From positions 3,219,001 through 3,283,000 of the forward strand of contig NZ_CP041191.1 in the NCBI RefSeq assembly GCF_006517275.1: a stretch of 64,000 nt of DNA, given 5' to 3'. Position numbers and translations under genes: made by a program. Under the pieces are notes generated by a model that made no database searches, had not been told where the DNA came from, and saw only the letters and a list, made by a program, of their open reading frames with translations. Shown here piece after piece: positions 35,354 through 43,934 of this stretch (its first letter is position 1; every line of letters starts with the position of its first letter). This DNA comes from Labrenzia sp. PHM005 (GTDB lineage Bacteria; Pseudomonadota; Alphaproteobacteria; Rhizobiales; Stappiaceae).

Positions 35354-37489
35354 TTATGCGCGCTTTCTGATCGATTGAACATGATCAGAAGCGATGGTGC
35401 GGCTGATGGCCAGGCAACGGTCCATAATTTCAGCCGCAGGCAAGGGCCGCGAACAGAAATAGCCCTGTAAACCATCGCAGCCCAGTTTGACGGTCAACGA
35501 GTATTCGCCTTCGGTTTCCGCGCCTTCTGCGACCACACGCAGGCCCAAACTTTTGCCAAGGCCGACGATTGCTTCATAAAGCTGTTTCTTTTGCGGATAT
35601 TTGTCAGCGTCAGTCAGGAAAGTGCGATCGATTTTAAGTTCCTGGAAGGGCAGCTGGTGGAGATAACTCAGCGAGGAATACCCTGCACCAAAATCATCCA
35701 GCGACAGCAACACACCGATCGATTGCAGCTCGAACAAGATGTCCAAAACCATCTGTTCGCTGGTGTCGACAAAGACATTTTCCGTCACTTCCAGACACAA
35801 CTTTTCGGGCGGCAACTGATACTTCTCTAAAACGTCTTTGACATTGCTGGCAAAAGTCGATTGCCGGAATTCAATCGGTGAAACATTTACCGAAATCTGG
35901 CCATAGTCGAACCCCTTTGCCAGCCACTCGGCAGCCTGACGGCACGCTTCTTCCAGAACGTAGTGGCCCAAATCTATTATCAGGCCGGTCTTTTCGGCCA
36001 AAGGAATGAACTCACTCGGCGGGACGGAATTCTGAGAACCGTTCGGCCAGCGGATCAAGGCTTCCAGCCCAATAAGGGTGCCGTCGGACGGACAAACTTG
36101 AGGCTGGTAAAACAGATGCATCTGCCGGGTGGCGAGCGCGGCCCGCAGACGTGTTTCCAGCAGCATTTCGCTCTGGATCCGTTCGTTCAGCGGCGCAGAG
36201 AAGAACATGTGCCGTTTATTTGAACTTTCCTTTGCAGCCCTTAGAGCGAGGCCCGCGACCCGGTGTGCAGTTTCTACGTCGCCTGCATCTTGCGGCACCA
36301 AAGCAATACCCAGGCGTGGATCTACCTGGATTTCACCCTCATCAAGCCGGAAGGGGACCGATAAGGCTTCAATGATCCGGGCTGCATATTTTTCTGCAAT
36401 GGGCCCGCCTCCTTGAACTGGCACCAAGATGCAAAAATCATCCGCGGAAATGCGGGAGATCCGAGCCGTATGCCCGAGGAGACAGCTCAAGCGGGCGTAA
36501 GTTTGCATCAACACCCGGTTGCCAACATGCTGGCCAAAGGCATCGTTTATCTTGGAAAAGCCAATGAAATCGAGATGGAACAGTGCCGACATCTTATTGT
36601 CAGCGGTTGCAGATTCCAGAGCGGCCTTCAGATCCGCAAAATAGCGTGTTCTGTTGCCAGCAGTCGTGACTGGGTCGACATAAGCAAGCTTCTGGAGTTT
36701 CTCCTGCAGGTCGGTTACCCGGGCCAGGCCATGGGCCAAATCTCCAATTTCGTCGGGCCGTTCTGCATAAGGTACACTGCCTTGAGGCACGCCGGATGCC
36801 AGACGGTGCGCGGCAGACGCCAACCGGCGTAATGGGGTGAGCTGGTTCTGCAGCAAAAGGCCGCCAGCGAGAACGATTACGGCAAGGATCAAAACTGCTG
36901 CTGTAAATACGCGGGACTGCAAACGCTGTTCGGCCAATGTCAAATCATCTGCCCAACCCACATCCACCGCTGCTGCGCCGAGGATACCTCCGGATGCATT
37001 CAGGATCGGCATCAGATAGGCGAGCCGCAATCGACCCTGCACTGGAACATTTCCGCTGAAGGGCTGGCCTGATGCCAGATTCTCATATGCCGGATGTCCC
37101 GGCCGGATGGCAAAAGCTGGCGGCATGCTGCCATCGGGCTTCCGGAAGGTGGTTGCTATGCGATCAAATTCGCCGGTTTCTTCAGAAAAACTAAAAATAT
37201 TGGCCGCGCCCTGATTGGTGTTGCCGATCGCCAAAACAAGTTCATCAAACTTTGGATTGGCGCGAATAACCGGGGGCGCGCTTTGGGCGGGGCTGTAGCG
37301 CAAGGCTAGCGGGCGCTTGTCCTTTCCGATGACCGGTTCAATCGCGGTATCTGTGCCATAACAGAGGATGGCCGCTGCGGCCCTGGCGGCGCGATCAATT
37401 CGAATATTTGCGTTTTCTTCGGCTGATCTGGCAATTTCGATATAACTTATACCCGATACGAGACCGATGCCGAAAAGTACGGCCACCAC
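35354..37489 (-). CDS. Cache-HAMP-GGDEF-EAL protein with degenerate GGDEF
   Basis: A protein of about 711 residues. A membrane segment at the very start, a periplasmic Cache-like sensor (about 30-190), a second membrane segment near 195-214 and a HAMP-like linker precede a GGDEF domain with RISADDFCILV at 346-356 (SADDF instead of GGDEF) and an EAL domain with LEALIRW at 475-481 and DDFGAGYSSLSYL. The degenerate GGDEF suggests no diguanylate cyclase activity, so a phosphodiesterase or GTP-sensing role is likely. The GTG at 37489 starts mid-membrane-segment; the true start may be an ATT at 37540. Confidence 0.88.
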   Translation of the reverse strand: MVAVLFGIGLVSGISYIEIARSAEENANIRIDRAARAAAAILCYGTDTAIEPVIGKDKRPLALRYSPAQSAPPVIRANPKFDELVLAIGNTNQGAANIFSFSEETGEFDRIATTFRKPDGSMPPAFAIRPGHPAYENLASGQPFSGNVPVQGRLRLAYLMPILNASGGILGAAAVDVGWADDLTLAEQRLQSRVFTAAVLILAVIVLAGGLLLQNQLTPLRRLASAAHRLASGVPQGSVPYAERPDEIGDLAHGLARVTDLQEKLQKLAYVDPVTTAGNRTRYFADLKAALESATADNKMSALFHLDFIGFSKINDAFGQHVGNRVLMQTYARLSCLLGHTARISRISADDFCILVPVQGGGPIAEKYAARIIEALSVPFRLDEGEIQVDPRLGIALVPQDAGDVETAHRVAGLALRAAKESSNKRHMFFSAPLNERIQSEMLLETRLRAALATRQMHLFYQPQVCPSDGTLIGLEALIRWPNGSQNSVPPSEFIPLAEKTGLIIDLGHYVLEEACRQAAEWLAKGFDYGQISVNVSPIEFRQSTFASNVKDVLEKYQLPPEKLCLEVTENVFVDTSEQMVLDILFELQSIGVLLSLDDFGAGYSSLSYLHQLPFQELKIDRTFLTDADKYPQKKQLYEAIVGLGKSLGLRVVAEGAETEGEYSLTVKLGCDGLQGYFCSRPLPAAEIMDRCLAISRTIASDHVQSIRKRA

Positions 37490-37609
37490 CAGAATTAGGC
37501 TGATACGGACGACCAGCGAGTGGATTCCGAACCGGTAAATGGGAAAAGTCCTTATAAATCTCGCGTGGAGCGGGTTGACTCTAACGTGACACGCAAGGGT
37601 AAGGGCATT

Positions 37610-37662
37610 TCGCTACAAAATTCTGAATCAATTCCGCCAAATTGGAATAATCGCTACAAAAT
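37610..37662. promoter_or_regulatory. Direct repeats flanking an inverted repeat upstream of the EAL gene
   Basis: TCGCTACAAAAT occurs exactly at 37610-37621 and 37651-37662, 41 bases apart (about four helical turns). Between the copies, ATTCC and GGAAT form a short inverted repeat around eight bases. The spacer separates the divergent EAL and trkH genes, so it may be a shared operator. Confidence 0.4.
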
Positions 37663-37826
37663 ATTGTAATAAATGACGGTTTTTGTCATTCAGCGGCTTC
37701 GCGGATGGCGACAACCGGGGAAGTCGGGCGTAAAGCATTGGAAAATGTCTGGAAAAGCGCTAGGACGTTGGCACACGCGTTTCTGCGGAGCGCGTTCAAC
37801 TGCAAGGGCTTTGGGATGCGTTCCGC

Positions 37827-39272
37827 TTGATTTCACTCAGACCAGTTTTGAATGTCCTCGGGTTTTTATATGTCGGTCTAGCGACCGCCATGCTGGTGCC
37901 TGCAATCATTGATGTGGCGCAGAAAAACGCCGATTGGCAGGCGTTTGTCTTTTCAGCCCTGCTGACCGGCATGTTCGGCATGCTGCTGTCACTCTCCATG
38001 GGCGGTGCGCTGAAAGAGGGCTTAGACACCCGGCAGACCTTCATTTTGACTACGCTGGCTTGGGCGACTCTACCGGTGTTTGGTGCGTTGCCGTTTTTAT
38101 GGCTCGGGATCGGCTATGCCGATGCTGTTTTTGAAGCGGTGTCAGGTTTTACTACGACCGGTTCCACGGTATTGACCGGATTGGACGGTCTGCCGCCGGG
38201 GCTTTTGGTCTGGCGCTCGATCATGCAATGGATGGGCGGTGTCGGCATCATCGTTATGGCGATCGTTTTGCTGCCCTTTCTGCGTATCGGCGGAATGCAG
38301 CTGTTTCAAAGCGAAAGCTCGGACCGGTCGGAGAAAATCGTTAGCCGTTCGGTTGAACTAATCCGTTTGCTGGGCTTGGCTTATCTGTTTTTGACCGTTT
38401 TGTGCATTGCCGCCTATTTGGCAACCGGTATGGAGCTGTTTGATGCCTTCAACCATGCGCTGACGACGATTGCGACTGGCGGCTATTCCACGCATGATCT
38501 TTCGTTCGGTTACTTCCAGAATCCAGCGTCTTCCTGGGTCGCCATTACCTTTATGATAATTGGCGCCTTGCCGTTTGTTCTGATTATTCAAGCCTTGCGC
38601 GGCCATCCGCTGCTCTTATGGAAAGATCCGCAGGTTCGGGCTCTTTTGGGTTTTCTGGCTATTGTTTCCTTGACCCTGACGGTTCATCTTGGCGTCAACA
38701 TGGACTTCGATTTTGATGATGCCTTGGTCCGGGCGACCTTCACGGTGGTTTCGATTGTCACCGGAACCGGTTATGCGCTTGGCGATTTTGGTCAATGGGG
38801 GGCACCTGTCGTTGGGATTTGTCTGCTCTTGATGTTCGTTGGAGGCTGTACCGGCTCGACCACAGGCGGCATCAAGGTCTTCCGTTTTCTGGTATTCTTC
38901 GGCACGGTGCGTGCGCATTTGCGCCGGATGGTGCGTCCGAACAGGATTATGTCGGAAGAATATGCCGGCACGCGTCTGACGCCGGAATTGTCGTTTTCCG
39001 TTTTGGCCTTCCTGGTCGTCTACCTTGGTTCGGTCGGGATCATCACGGTGGCGCTGTCGTTCTTCGATTTGGATCTGGTGACGGCCATTTCTGCCGCTGC
39101 AACTTCCGTCGGCAATGTGGGACCAGGGCTCGGGCCGATGATTGGGCCTGCAGGTCATTTTGCTCCCTTGCCTGACGGAGCAAAATGGTTGTTGTCCTTT
39201 GCCATGCTTGTCGGGCGCCTGGAACTGTTCACCGTTTTGGTGCTGCTCGATCCGGACTTCTGGTCGAAATGA
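37827..39272 (+). CDS. TrkH family potassium uptake protein
   Basis: A 481-residue, roughly ten-segment membrane protein with the four selectivity-loop repeats of TrkH/KtrB transporters: SGFTTTGST, TTIATGGYST, SIVTGTGYA and TSVGNVGPGL. It forms the potassium-conducting pore and normally works with the cytoplasmic regulator TrkA, which is not in this window. The N-terminus LISLRPVLNVLGFLYVGLATA fits family members if a TTG at 37827 is used; no ATG lies before residue 22. It is divergent from the second GGDEF-EAL gene and is followed by sfsA. Confidence 0.93.
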   Translation: MISLRPVLNVLGFLYVGLATAMLVPAIIDVAQKNADWQAFVFSALLTGMFGMLLSLSMGGALKEGLDTRQTFILTTLAWATLPVFGALPFLWLGIGYADAVFEAVSGFTTTGSTVLTGLDGLPPGLLVWRSIMQWMGGVGIIVMAIVLLPFLRIGGMQLFQSESSDRSEKIVSRSVELIRLLGLAYLFLTVLCIAAYLATGMELFDAFNHALTTIATGGYSTHDLSFGYFQNPASSWVAITFMIIGALPFVLIIQALRGHPLLLWKDPQVRALLGFLAIVSLTLTVHLGVNMDFDFDDALVRATFTVVSIVTGTGYALGDFGQWGAPVVGICLLLMFVGGCTGSTTGGIKVFRFLVFFGTVRAHLRRMVRPNRIMSEEYAGTRLTPELSFSVLAFLVVYLGSVGIITVALSFFDLDLVTAISAAATSVGNVGPGLGPMIGPAGHFAPLPDGAKWLLSFAMLVGRLELFTVLVLLDPDFWSK

Positions 39273-39312
39273 TCTTCTCCCAGCTGTTTGGGACTTAATA
39301 AGGACCCTATCG

Positions 39313-40020
39313 ATGAAGTTTCCCGCACCACTGGTCAGCGGACGGCTGGTCAAACGCTACAAGCGGTTCCTGGCGGATGTTGTGCTTGATGAGAGTGGGG
39401 AAGAAATAACGGCCCATTGCGCCAATCCCGGTTCGATGCTGGGTTTGAAAGAGCCGGGATCCCTGGTCTGGCTGTCGCAGTCGGACAACCCCAAGCGCAA
39501 GCTGAAATACTCTTGGGAAGTGATAGAAGCGGATGGGGCGCTGGTTGGCATTAATACCGCCCATCCGAACAAGCTGGTCGAAGAAGCGTTGATTGATGGA
39601 CGCATTCCGGAGCTCGCCGGATTTGAAACTCTGCGCTGCGAAGTCAAATACGGCAAAAACTCCCGGATCGATATCCTTCTGGAACAAGCAGACGCTTCAA
39701 AGACCTATGTTGAGGTTAAAAACGTCCATCTGATGCGCGAGCCGGGGTTGGCGGAGTTTCCGGACAGCGTTACAGCCCGTGGGGCCAAGCATTTGGGTGA
39801 GCTGGCCGATATGGTGCGCGAAGGCCACCGCGCGGCAATGGTATTTCTGGTTCAGCGGCCCGATTGTGCCAAGCTTTCTTTGGCCGCCGATATAGATCCG
39901 AATTACGCGGCGGCTTTCAAAGCGGCGGCTGAGGCCGGTGTAGAAACCTATGCCATTGGTTGCGACGTCCGCCTGGACGGGATTGATGCAGACAAGGACG
40001 TCGCGCTTGCCATCAGCTGA
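39313..40020 (+). CDS. sfsA: SfsA family DNA/RNA nuclease
   Basis: A 235-residue cytoplasmic protein matching SfsA (sugar fermentation stimulation protein), a PD-(D/E)XK-like nuclease fold. Key pieces are VKRYKRFLADVVLDESG, ANPGSMLGLKEPG, SRIDILLEQADASKTYVEVKN (with the D and E-x-K of the nuclease core) and DSVTARGAKHLGELADM. The physiological substrate is uncertain. The ATG at 39313 has AAGGA upstream. The gene is followed by a strong terminator and lies 40 bases after trkH. Confidence 0.93.
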   Translation: MKFPAPLVSGRLVKRYKRFLADVVLDESGEEITAHCANPGSMLGLKEPGSLVWLSQSDNPKRKLKYSWEVIEADGALVGINTAHPNKLVEEALIDGRIPELAGFETLRCEVKYGKNSRIDILLEQADASKTYVEVKNVHLMREPGLAEFPDSVTARGAKHLGELADMVREGHRAAMVFLVQRPDCAKLSLAADIDPNYAAAFKAAAEAGVETYAIGCDVRLDGIDADKDVALAIS

Positions 40021-40049
40021 GACGTTTCATGACCTAACCATCGCAACAA

Positions 40050-40078
40050 AAAACGGCCGGAAAACTACCGGCCGTTTT
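40050..40078. terminator. Bidirectional terminator between sfsA and gpt
   Basis: AAAACGGCCGG (40050-40060) pairs with CCGGCCGTTTT (40068-40078) around a seven-base loop. A/T tracts flank both ends, so it can terminate both converging transcripts. Confidence 0.88.
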
Positions 40079-40101
40079 CGGGTCAATTCTGCATTTCCAG
40101 T

Positions 40102-40611
40102 TTAGCCGGCTGTGTCTTTTGACAGCGGCGGCTGGAACTGCCAGCCCATATCCCACGGAAAGTAGATCCAGGTGTCTTGGGACACTTCAGTGATGAAAGT
40201 GTCGACCATCGGTACGCCGACTGGCTTGGCATAAACGGTTGCAAAATGGGCCTTGGGCAACATTTCGCGCACGACTTTCATGGTCTTCCCGGTGTCGACC
40301 AGGTCATCGATCACCAAAACGCCGCTGCCTTCACCATCTTCCAGGTCGATGACCTTGGGGTCGACCGGCTTGATGACGTCCAGGCGCCCTTGACTGTCGT
40401 AGTCATGGTAGGAGGCGATACAGACGGTTTCGATTGTCCGGATCCCGAGTTCACGAGCGACAATCCCGGCGGGAACCAGACCGCCGCGGGTGATGCAGAC
40501 AATAGCCTTCCATTCACCTTCACTGGACAGGCGCCAAGCGAGGGCACGTGAGTCCCGGTGAAACATGTCCCAGGACACTGGAAAGGCTTTGTTTTGAGCA
40601 GGATTTTCCAT
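40102..40611 (-). CDS. gpt: Xanthine phosphoribosyltransferase
   Basis: A 169-residue purine-salvage enzyme. It carries [17 protein letters not shown] near the N-terminus, [19 protein letters not shown], the PRPP-binding loop [14 protein letters not shown] at about residues 97-110 and [14 protein letters not shown] at the end, matching Gpt. It transfers phosphoribosyl to xanthine or guanine in the cytoplasm. It starts 15 bases after the CinA-domain gene on the same strand, so the pair is co-transcribed. Confidence 0.94.
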   Translation of the reverse strand: MENPAQNKAFPVSWDMFHRDSRALAWRLSSEGEWKAIVCITRGGLVPAGIVARELGIRTIETVCIASYHDYDSQGRLDVIKPVDPKVIDLEDGEGSGVLVIDDLVDTGKTMKVVREMLPKAHFATVYAKPVGVPMVDTFITEVSQDTWIYFPWDMGWQFQPPLSKDTAG

Positions 40612-40626
40612 GTTTATTCCTTCAAG

Positions 40627-41370
40627 TCATCCGGAGAGTTCATCAACGGCTCGCGCCACATCTTTTACAGCGGCTGCGAGAACGATCTCATCTCTGGAGC
40701 GGATTACAATTTGTGTGGTGAATTTTCCATCAATGGCTTTTGGATAAGAACCAATGAGGGTTTGAGGATGCGTGTCCTGGATTGTCGCCAACTGTTCAGC
40801 GATCCGGCTTTCCGGCATTTGGGCATCAACGGTCTCTGACAGCATTTTTTTACCGGTTTTCAACGACGGCGCAATCGCATCCATCATGGCTTGCATGATC
40901 GCAGGTACTCCTGCCATCACATGGACATTGCCAATCCTGAAACCCGGAGCTTTTGAGACTTTGTTCTCAATCAGATCTGCGCCTTCCGGAATTCGGGCCA
41001 TGCGCTGACGGGCTGCAGTGAACTGTCCAGGAGGATAGTGCTTTTCCATAATCGCGACGGCGCGCGGATCTAGGTTGAGAGGCACATCGAATGCTGCGGC
41101 GACGCTGTCGGCTGTTATGTCGTCATGGGTCGGGCCAATACCGCCAGAGGTGAATACATAGGTGTATTTGGCTCGCAGCGCATTTACGGCATCAACAATC
41201 TCGGATTTGATATCCGGCACGATGCGCACTTCACTGAGATCAATTCCAAGGGCTGTCAGGTAATCGGCAAGAAATCCGATGTTCTTGTCTTTGGTCCGTC
41301 CTGACAGGATTTCATCGCCGATGACAAGAAATGCAGCGGTTACAACGTCATCTGCCGTATCTGCAGTCAT
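40627..41370 (-). CDS. CinA-type molybdopterin-binding domain protein
   Basis: A 247-residue protein consisting of the MoCF-like N-terminal domain of CinA: AAFLVIGDEILSGRTKDKNI, VFTSGGIGPTHDDITADSVA and GFRIGNVHVMAGVPAIMQAM. The C-terminal nicotinamide-nucleotide amidase domain of full CinA is absent, which is common for this alphaproteobacterial subgroup. A nucleotide-related hydrolase role is possible but unproven. The ATG at 41370 (MTADTADD), with GGGAG upstream, is preferred to an earlier one at 41427. It is upstream of gpt in the same unit. Confidence 0.88.
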   Translation of the reverse strand: MTADTADDVVTAAFLVIGDEILSGRTKDKNIGFLADYLTALGIDLSEVRIVPDIKSEIVDAVNALRAKYTYVFTSGGIGPTHDDITADSVAAAFDVPLNLDPRAVAIMEKHYPPGQFTAARQRMARIPEGADLIENKVSKAPGFRIGNVHVMAGVPAIMQAMMDAIAPSLKTGKKMLSETVDAQMPESRIAEQLATIQDTHPQTLIGSYPKAIDGKFTTQIVIRSRDEIVLAAAVKDVARAVDELSG

Positions 41371-41457
41371 GTCAGCACTCCCTGAATCCAGAAGAATGGC
41401 TTTAGCGCAGCTTGCCGCCAGGCTCAACCTTTTGCGTCACCAATTCGCAAAGGTAGT

Positions 41458-42657
41458 CTAGGCTGGGGACCAACTGTAGATATAGTCAAAGCGCGCGGTC
41501 AGATTTTCCGGCTTAGACGATTTTAGAACCATATCGCGGGCCGCAGCGAAAACGCCGGACATATGAAAAATCTTTGCGTTTCGGAAACCGGTGTTTTGGA
41601 TCCGCACAACACGGGGCTTGCGAATGCGTTCATAGGCGCGCAGGGCGGCGGGAATGTTGTCCACGTCGGCCGGAAGGTGTGTGGCAAGAACCGCTGCATC
41701 TTCAATCGCCATGGCCGCGCCCTGGGCCATATACGGCAACATGGCGTGGGCTGCATCACCCAAAAGGGCTATGTTGCCATGGGTCCACGGGCCCGATGCA
41801 TCAACTGCGCAAAGCGCCCATTTCAACCAAGAATCCGGGGTATGCAGGACATTTCGGCTTTCTGTCGGCCAGTCATGGAATCGGCGTAACAGCAATTCCA
41901 CACTCACGGGAGCGGACCAGGTTTCATCCTGCCAGTCCTCTGTGGCCAGAGCGACGATGTTCAGTTCCTTACCGCTTTTGACCGGGTAATGGACCAGGTG
42001 GCTGTCCTTGTGCAGCCAAAGACCCGAATCCTGCTGCCAGCGCTTTGGGGCTTTTTCAATCGGAATTGTGGACCGGTAGGCGACGTGACCGCTGAATTGC
42101 GCGTTCTTGTGGTTCGGGATCAGCCGCCGGGTCTTTGACCAAACGCCATCGGCGCCTATGAGCGCTTTGCAGGTGAGTGTGCCGATCTGATCCAGAGATT
42201 GATAGGTGCACACAAGGTTGCCGGACTGGCCGGTTTTGGCGTTTGTCAACTCAGTTCCGAGCTGGAGGGAAATCCCGGGTGTGTCTTTAACCTTCTTCAA
42301 AAGTGCTTGCTGAAGATCGGCCCTGTGAATGACCACGAAGGGCGCCCCATGCCGGCCACGGACAAAATCCCCAAGGCGGACCTCGCTTATTTGTTTGCCC
42401 GATTTTCCGGACCAGATCCGCAGATTACCCGGCGCATAACCGAGCTCGACCACATCATCCAATAAGCCGAGCTGATTGAGGACCGTGCAGGCGTTCGGAG
42501 ACAGCTGCAAACCCGCGCCGACTTCGGCAAGGTCGCGCGCCTTGTCCATCAAGACAACGTCGTGTCCTGCCTGGCGCAAGGTCAAGGCTGCCGTCAGCCC
42601 GCCAATGCCTGCGCCGGCAATGACAATAGGAGAGGGGGCAGGTCCGCTGTCGCTCAT
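41458..42657 (-). CDS. FAD-dependent aromatic monooxygenase (salicylate hydroxylase-like)
   Basis: A 399-residue class A flavoprotein monooxygenase. The Rossmann motif IVIAGAGIGGLTAALTLRQA is at the N-terminus, ALIGADGVWSKTR (the DG motif) in the middle and LLGDAAHAMLPYMAQGA near residue 285. It hydroxylates an aromatic or related ring using NAD(P)H and oxygen. The substrate cannot be deduced; relatives include salicylate and 3-hydroxybenzoate hydroxylases. The zinc-finger protein gene ends 15 bases upstream on the same strand, so they form an operon. Confidence 0.88.
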   Translation of the reverse strand: MSDSGPAPSPIVIAGAGIGGLTAALTLRQAGHDVVLMDKARDLAEVGAGLQLSPNACTVLNQLGLLDDVVELGYAPGNLRIWSGKSGKQISEVRLGDFVRGRHGAPFVVIHRADLQQALLKKVKDTPGISLQLGTELTNAKTGQSGNLVCTYQSLDQIGTLTCKALIGADGVWSKTRRLIPNHKNAQFSGHVAYRSTIPIEKAPKRWQQDSGLWLHKDSHLVHYPVKSGKELNIVALATEDWQDETWSAPVSVELLLRRFHDWPTESRNVLHTPDSWLKWALCAVDASGPWTHGNIALLGDAAHAMLPYMAQGAAMAIEDAAVLATHLPADVDNIPAALRAYERIRKPRVVRIQNTGFRNAKIFHMSGVFAAARDMVLKSSKPENLTARFDYIYSWSPA

Positions 42658-42672
42658 GGAAACTCTATCCGG

Positions 42673-42918
42673 TCAGGCGGCTTCCGGCGTCCAGGTGCAA
42701 TCGGACGGAGAGGATTCTTTTGCGCCAAGCGTTGCATCGAATTTGTAAAGTGTTGAGCAATATGGGCAGACCACTTCATTTTCGCGGCCCATATCCAAAA
42801 ACACATGCGGATGGTCGAACGGCGGATTGGCGCCAATGCACATGAATTCCCGGGCACCAATTGCGATGGAATCATGACCGCTAGTGTTTTGAAAGTGCGG
42901 GACAACCTGATCTGCCAT
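42673..42918 (-). CDS. Small zinc-finger domain protein
   Basis: An 81-residue protein starting MADQVVPHFQNTSGHDSIAI. It contains His, FMCIG and a late VVCPYCSTLYKF, a Cys/His set resembling the zinc-binding domain of NDUFS6-like and related small proteins. Zinc binding is likely; the role is unknown. GAGGA is upstream of the ATG at 42918; an in-frame ATG at 42978 has no such site. It leads a two-gene unit with the FAD monooxygenase. Confidence 0.85.
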   Translation of the reverse strand: MADQVVPHFQNTSGHDSIAIGAREFMCIGANPPFDHPHVFLDMGRENEVVCPYCSTLYKFDATLGAKESSPSDCTWTPEAA

Positions 42919-43130
42919 GATCAATTCCTCAAAAGTCTGGGCGCTAAGGCCGAACGATTTTGGCGCGAACATACTCATTTGCCGTCCGGTTGAATAGGGG
43001 AAACCTTGTCACGTCCACCGGCGGTTCCTGAGGTGGGATTTTGAAATGACAAATCGGACTTTGCCAAGTGCGATTATTCTCAGTACAGTGTGCGGCAAAA
43101 GTGTTTTACGTTTACGTAAGAGGAAGTTTT

Positions 43131-43886
43131 ATGCCGCTCTTTGAGCAGGACGGGATTCAAATCTCCTATTTGGATGAAGGCGAGGGAGACCCGATCCTTC
43201 TGATCCACGGATTTGCCTCAAACAAGTCGGTCAACTGGCAGTATCCGGGCTGGGTCGATCTTTTGGTGAAAGATGGGCGTAGGGTGATTGCGCTCGACAA
43301 CCGGGGACATGGTGACAGCCAGAAATTCCATGATCCGGACGCTTACGGCGCACCGATCATGGCTGAGGACGCCCGCCGCTTGCTGGATTTTCTCAATATC
43401 GAGCGTACGGATGTTATGGGCTACTCGATGGGCGCCCGGATTTCCGCTTTTTTGACCCTCAATCATCCGGACCGTGTCAAACGCGCGGTCTTTAGCGGCC
43501 TTGGCTATGGCATGATCGAAGGTGTGGGTGATCCTGAGCCGATCGCGGCAGCTCTGGAGGCTGAGCGGCTACAGGACGTGAAAGACCGGACCGGTCGGGC
43601 GTTCCGCGCCTTTGCCGAGCAGACACGGTCCGACCGTCTGGCGCTTGCAGCCTGTATGCGGTCTTCACGCCAGAAGATCAGCGAAGAAGATATTGCGCGG
43701 ATCGAACGGCCAGTTCTGGTCGCGGTCGGAACCAAAGACGACATTGCCGGATCGCCACACAAACTGGCGGCCTTGATGCAGCATGCGGAGGTTTTGGAAA
43801 TTCCAGGCCGCGATCACATGGTTGCGGTCGGGGACAAGGTCCACAAGCAGGGCGTCCTGGCATTTTTGAACAATGTCGATGCCTGA
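43131..43886 (+). CDS. Alpha/beta hydrolase
   Basis: A 251-residue alpha/beta-hydrolase. HGFASNKSVNWQYPGW carries the oxyanion-hole region, VMGYSMGARISAFLTL the nucleophile elbow (GYSMG, Ser near residue 104), and PGRDHMVAVGDKVH the C-terminal catalytic His. The acid residue is probably the Asp in VGTKDDIAGSPH. The substrate is unknown; the family covers esterases, lactonases and C-C bond hydrolases. AGAGGAAG precedes the ATG at 43131. A second, only distantly similar, hydrolase gene follows after 48 bases. Confidence 0.88.
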   Translation: MPLFEQDGIQISYLDEGEGDPILLIHGFASNKSVNWQYPGWVDLLVKDGRRVIALDNRGHGDSQKFHDPDAYGAPIMAEDARRLLDFLNIERTDVMGYSMGARISAFLTLNHPDRVKRAVFSGLGYGMIEGVGDPEPIAAALEAERLQDVKDRTGRAFRAFAEQTRSDRLALAACMRSSRQKISEEDIARIERPVLVAVGTKDDIAGSPHKLAALMQHAEVLEIPGRDHMVAVGDKVHKQGVLAFLNNVDA

Positions 43887-43934
43887 CAGGCATGGATTGA
43901 GAACAGGCGGTTAAATGCGGAGACGGGAGGTCGC

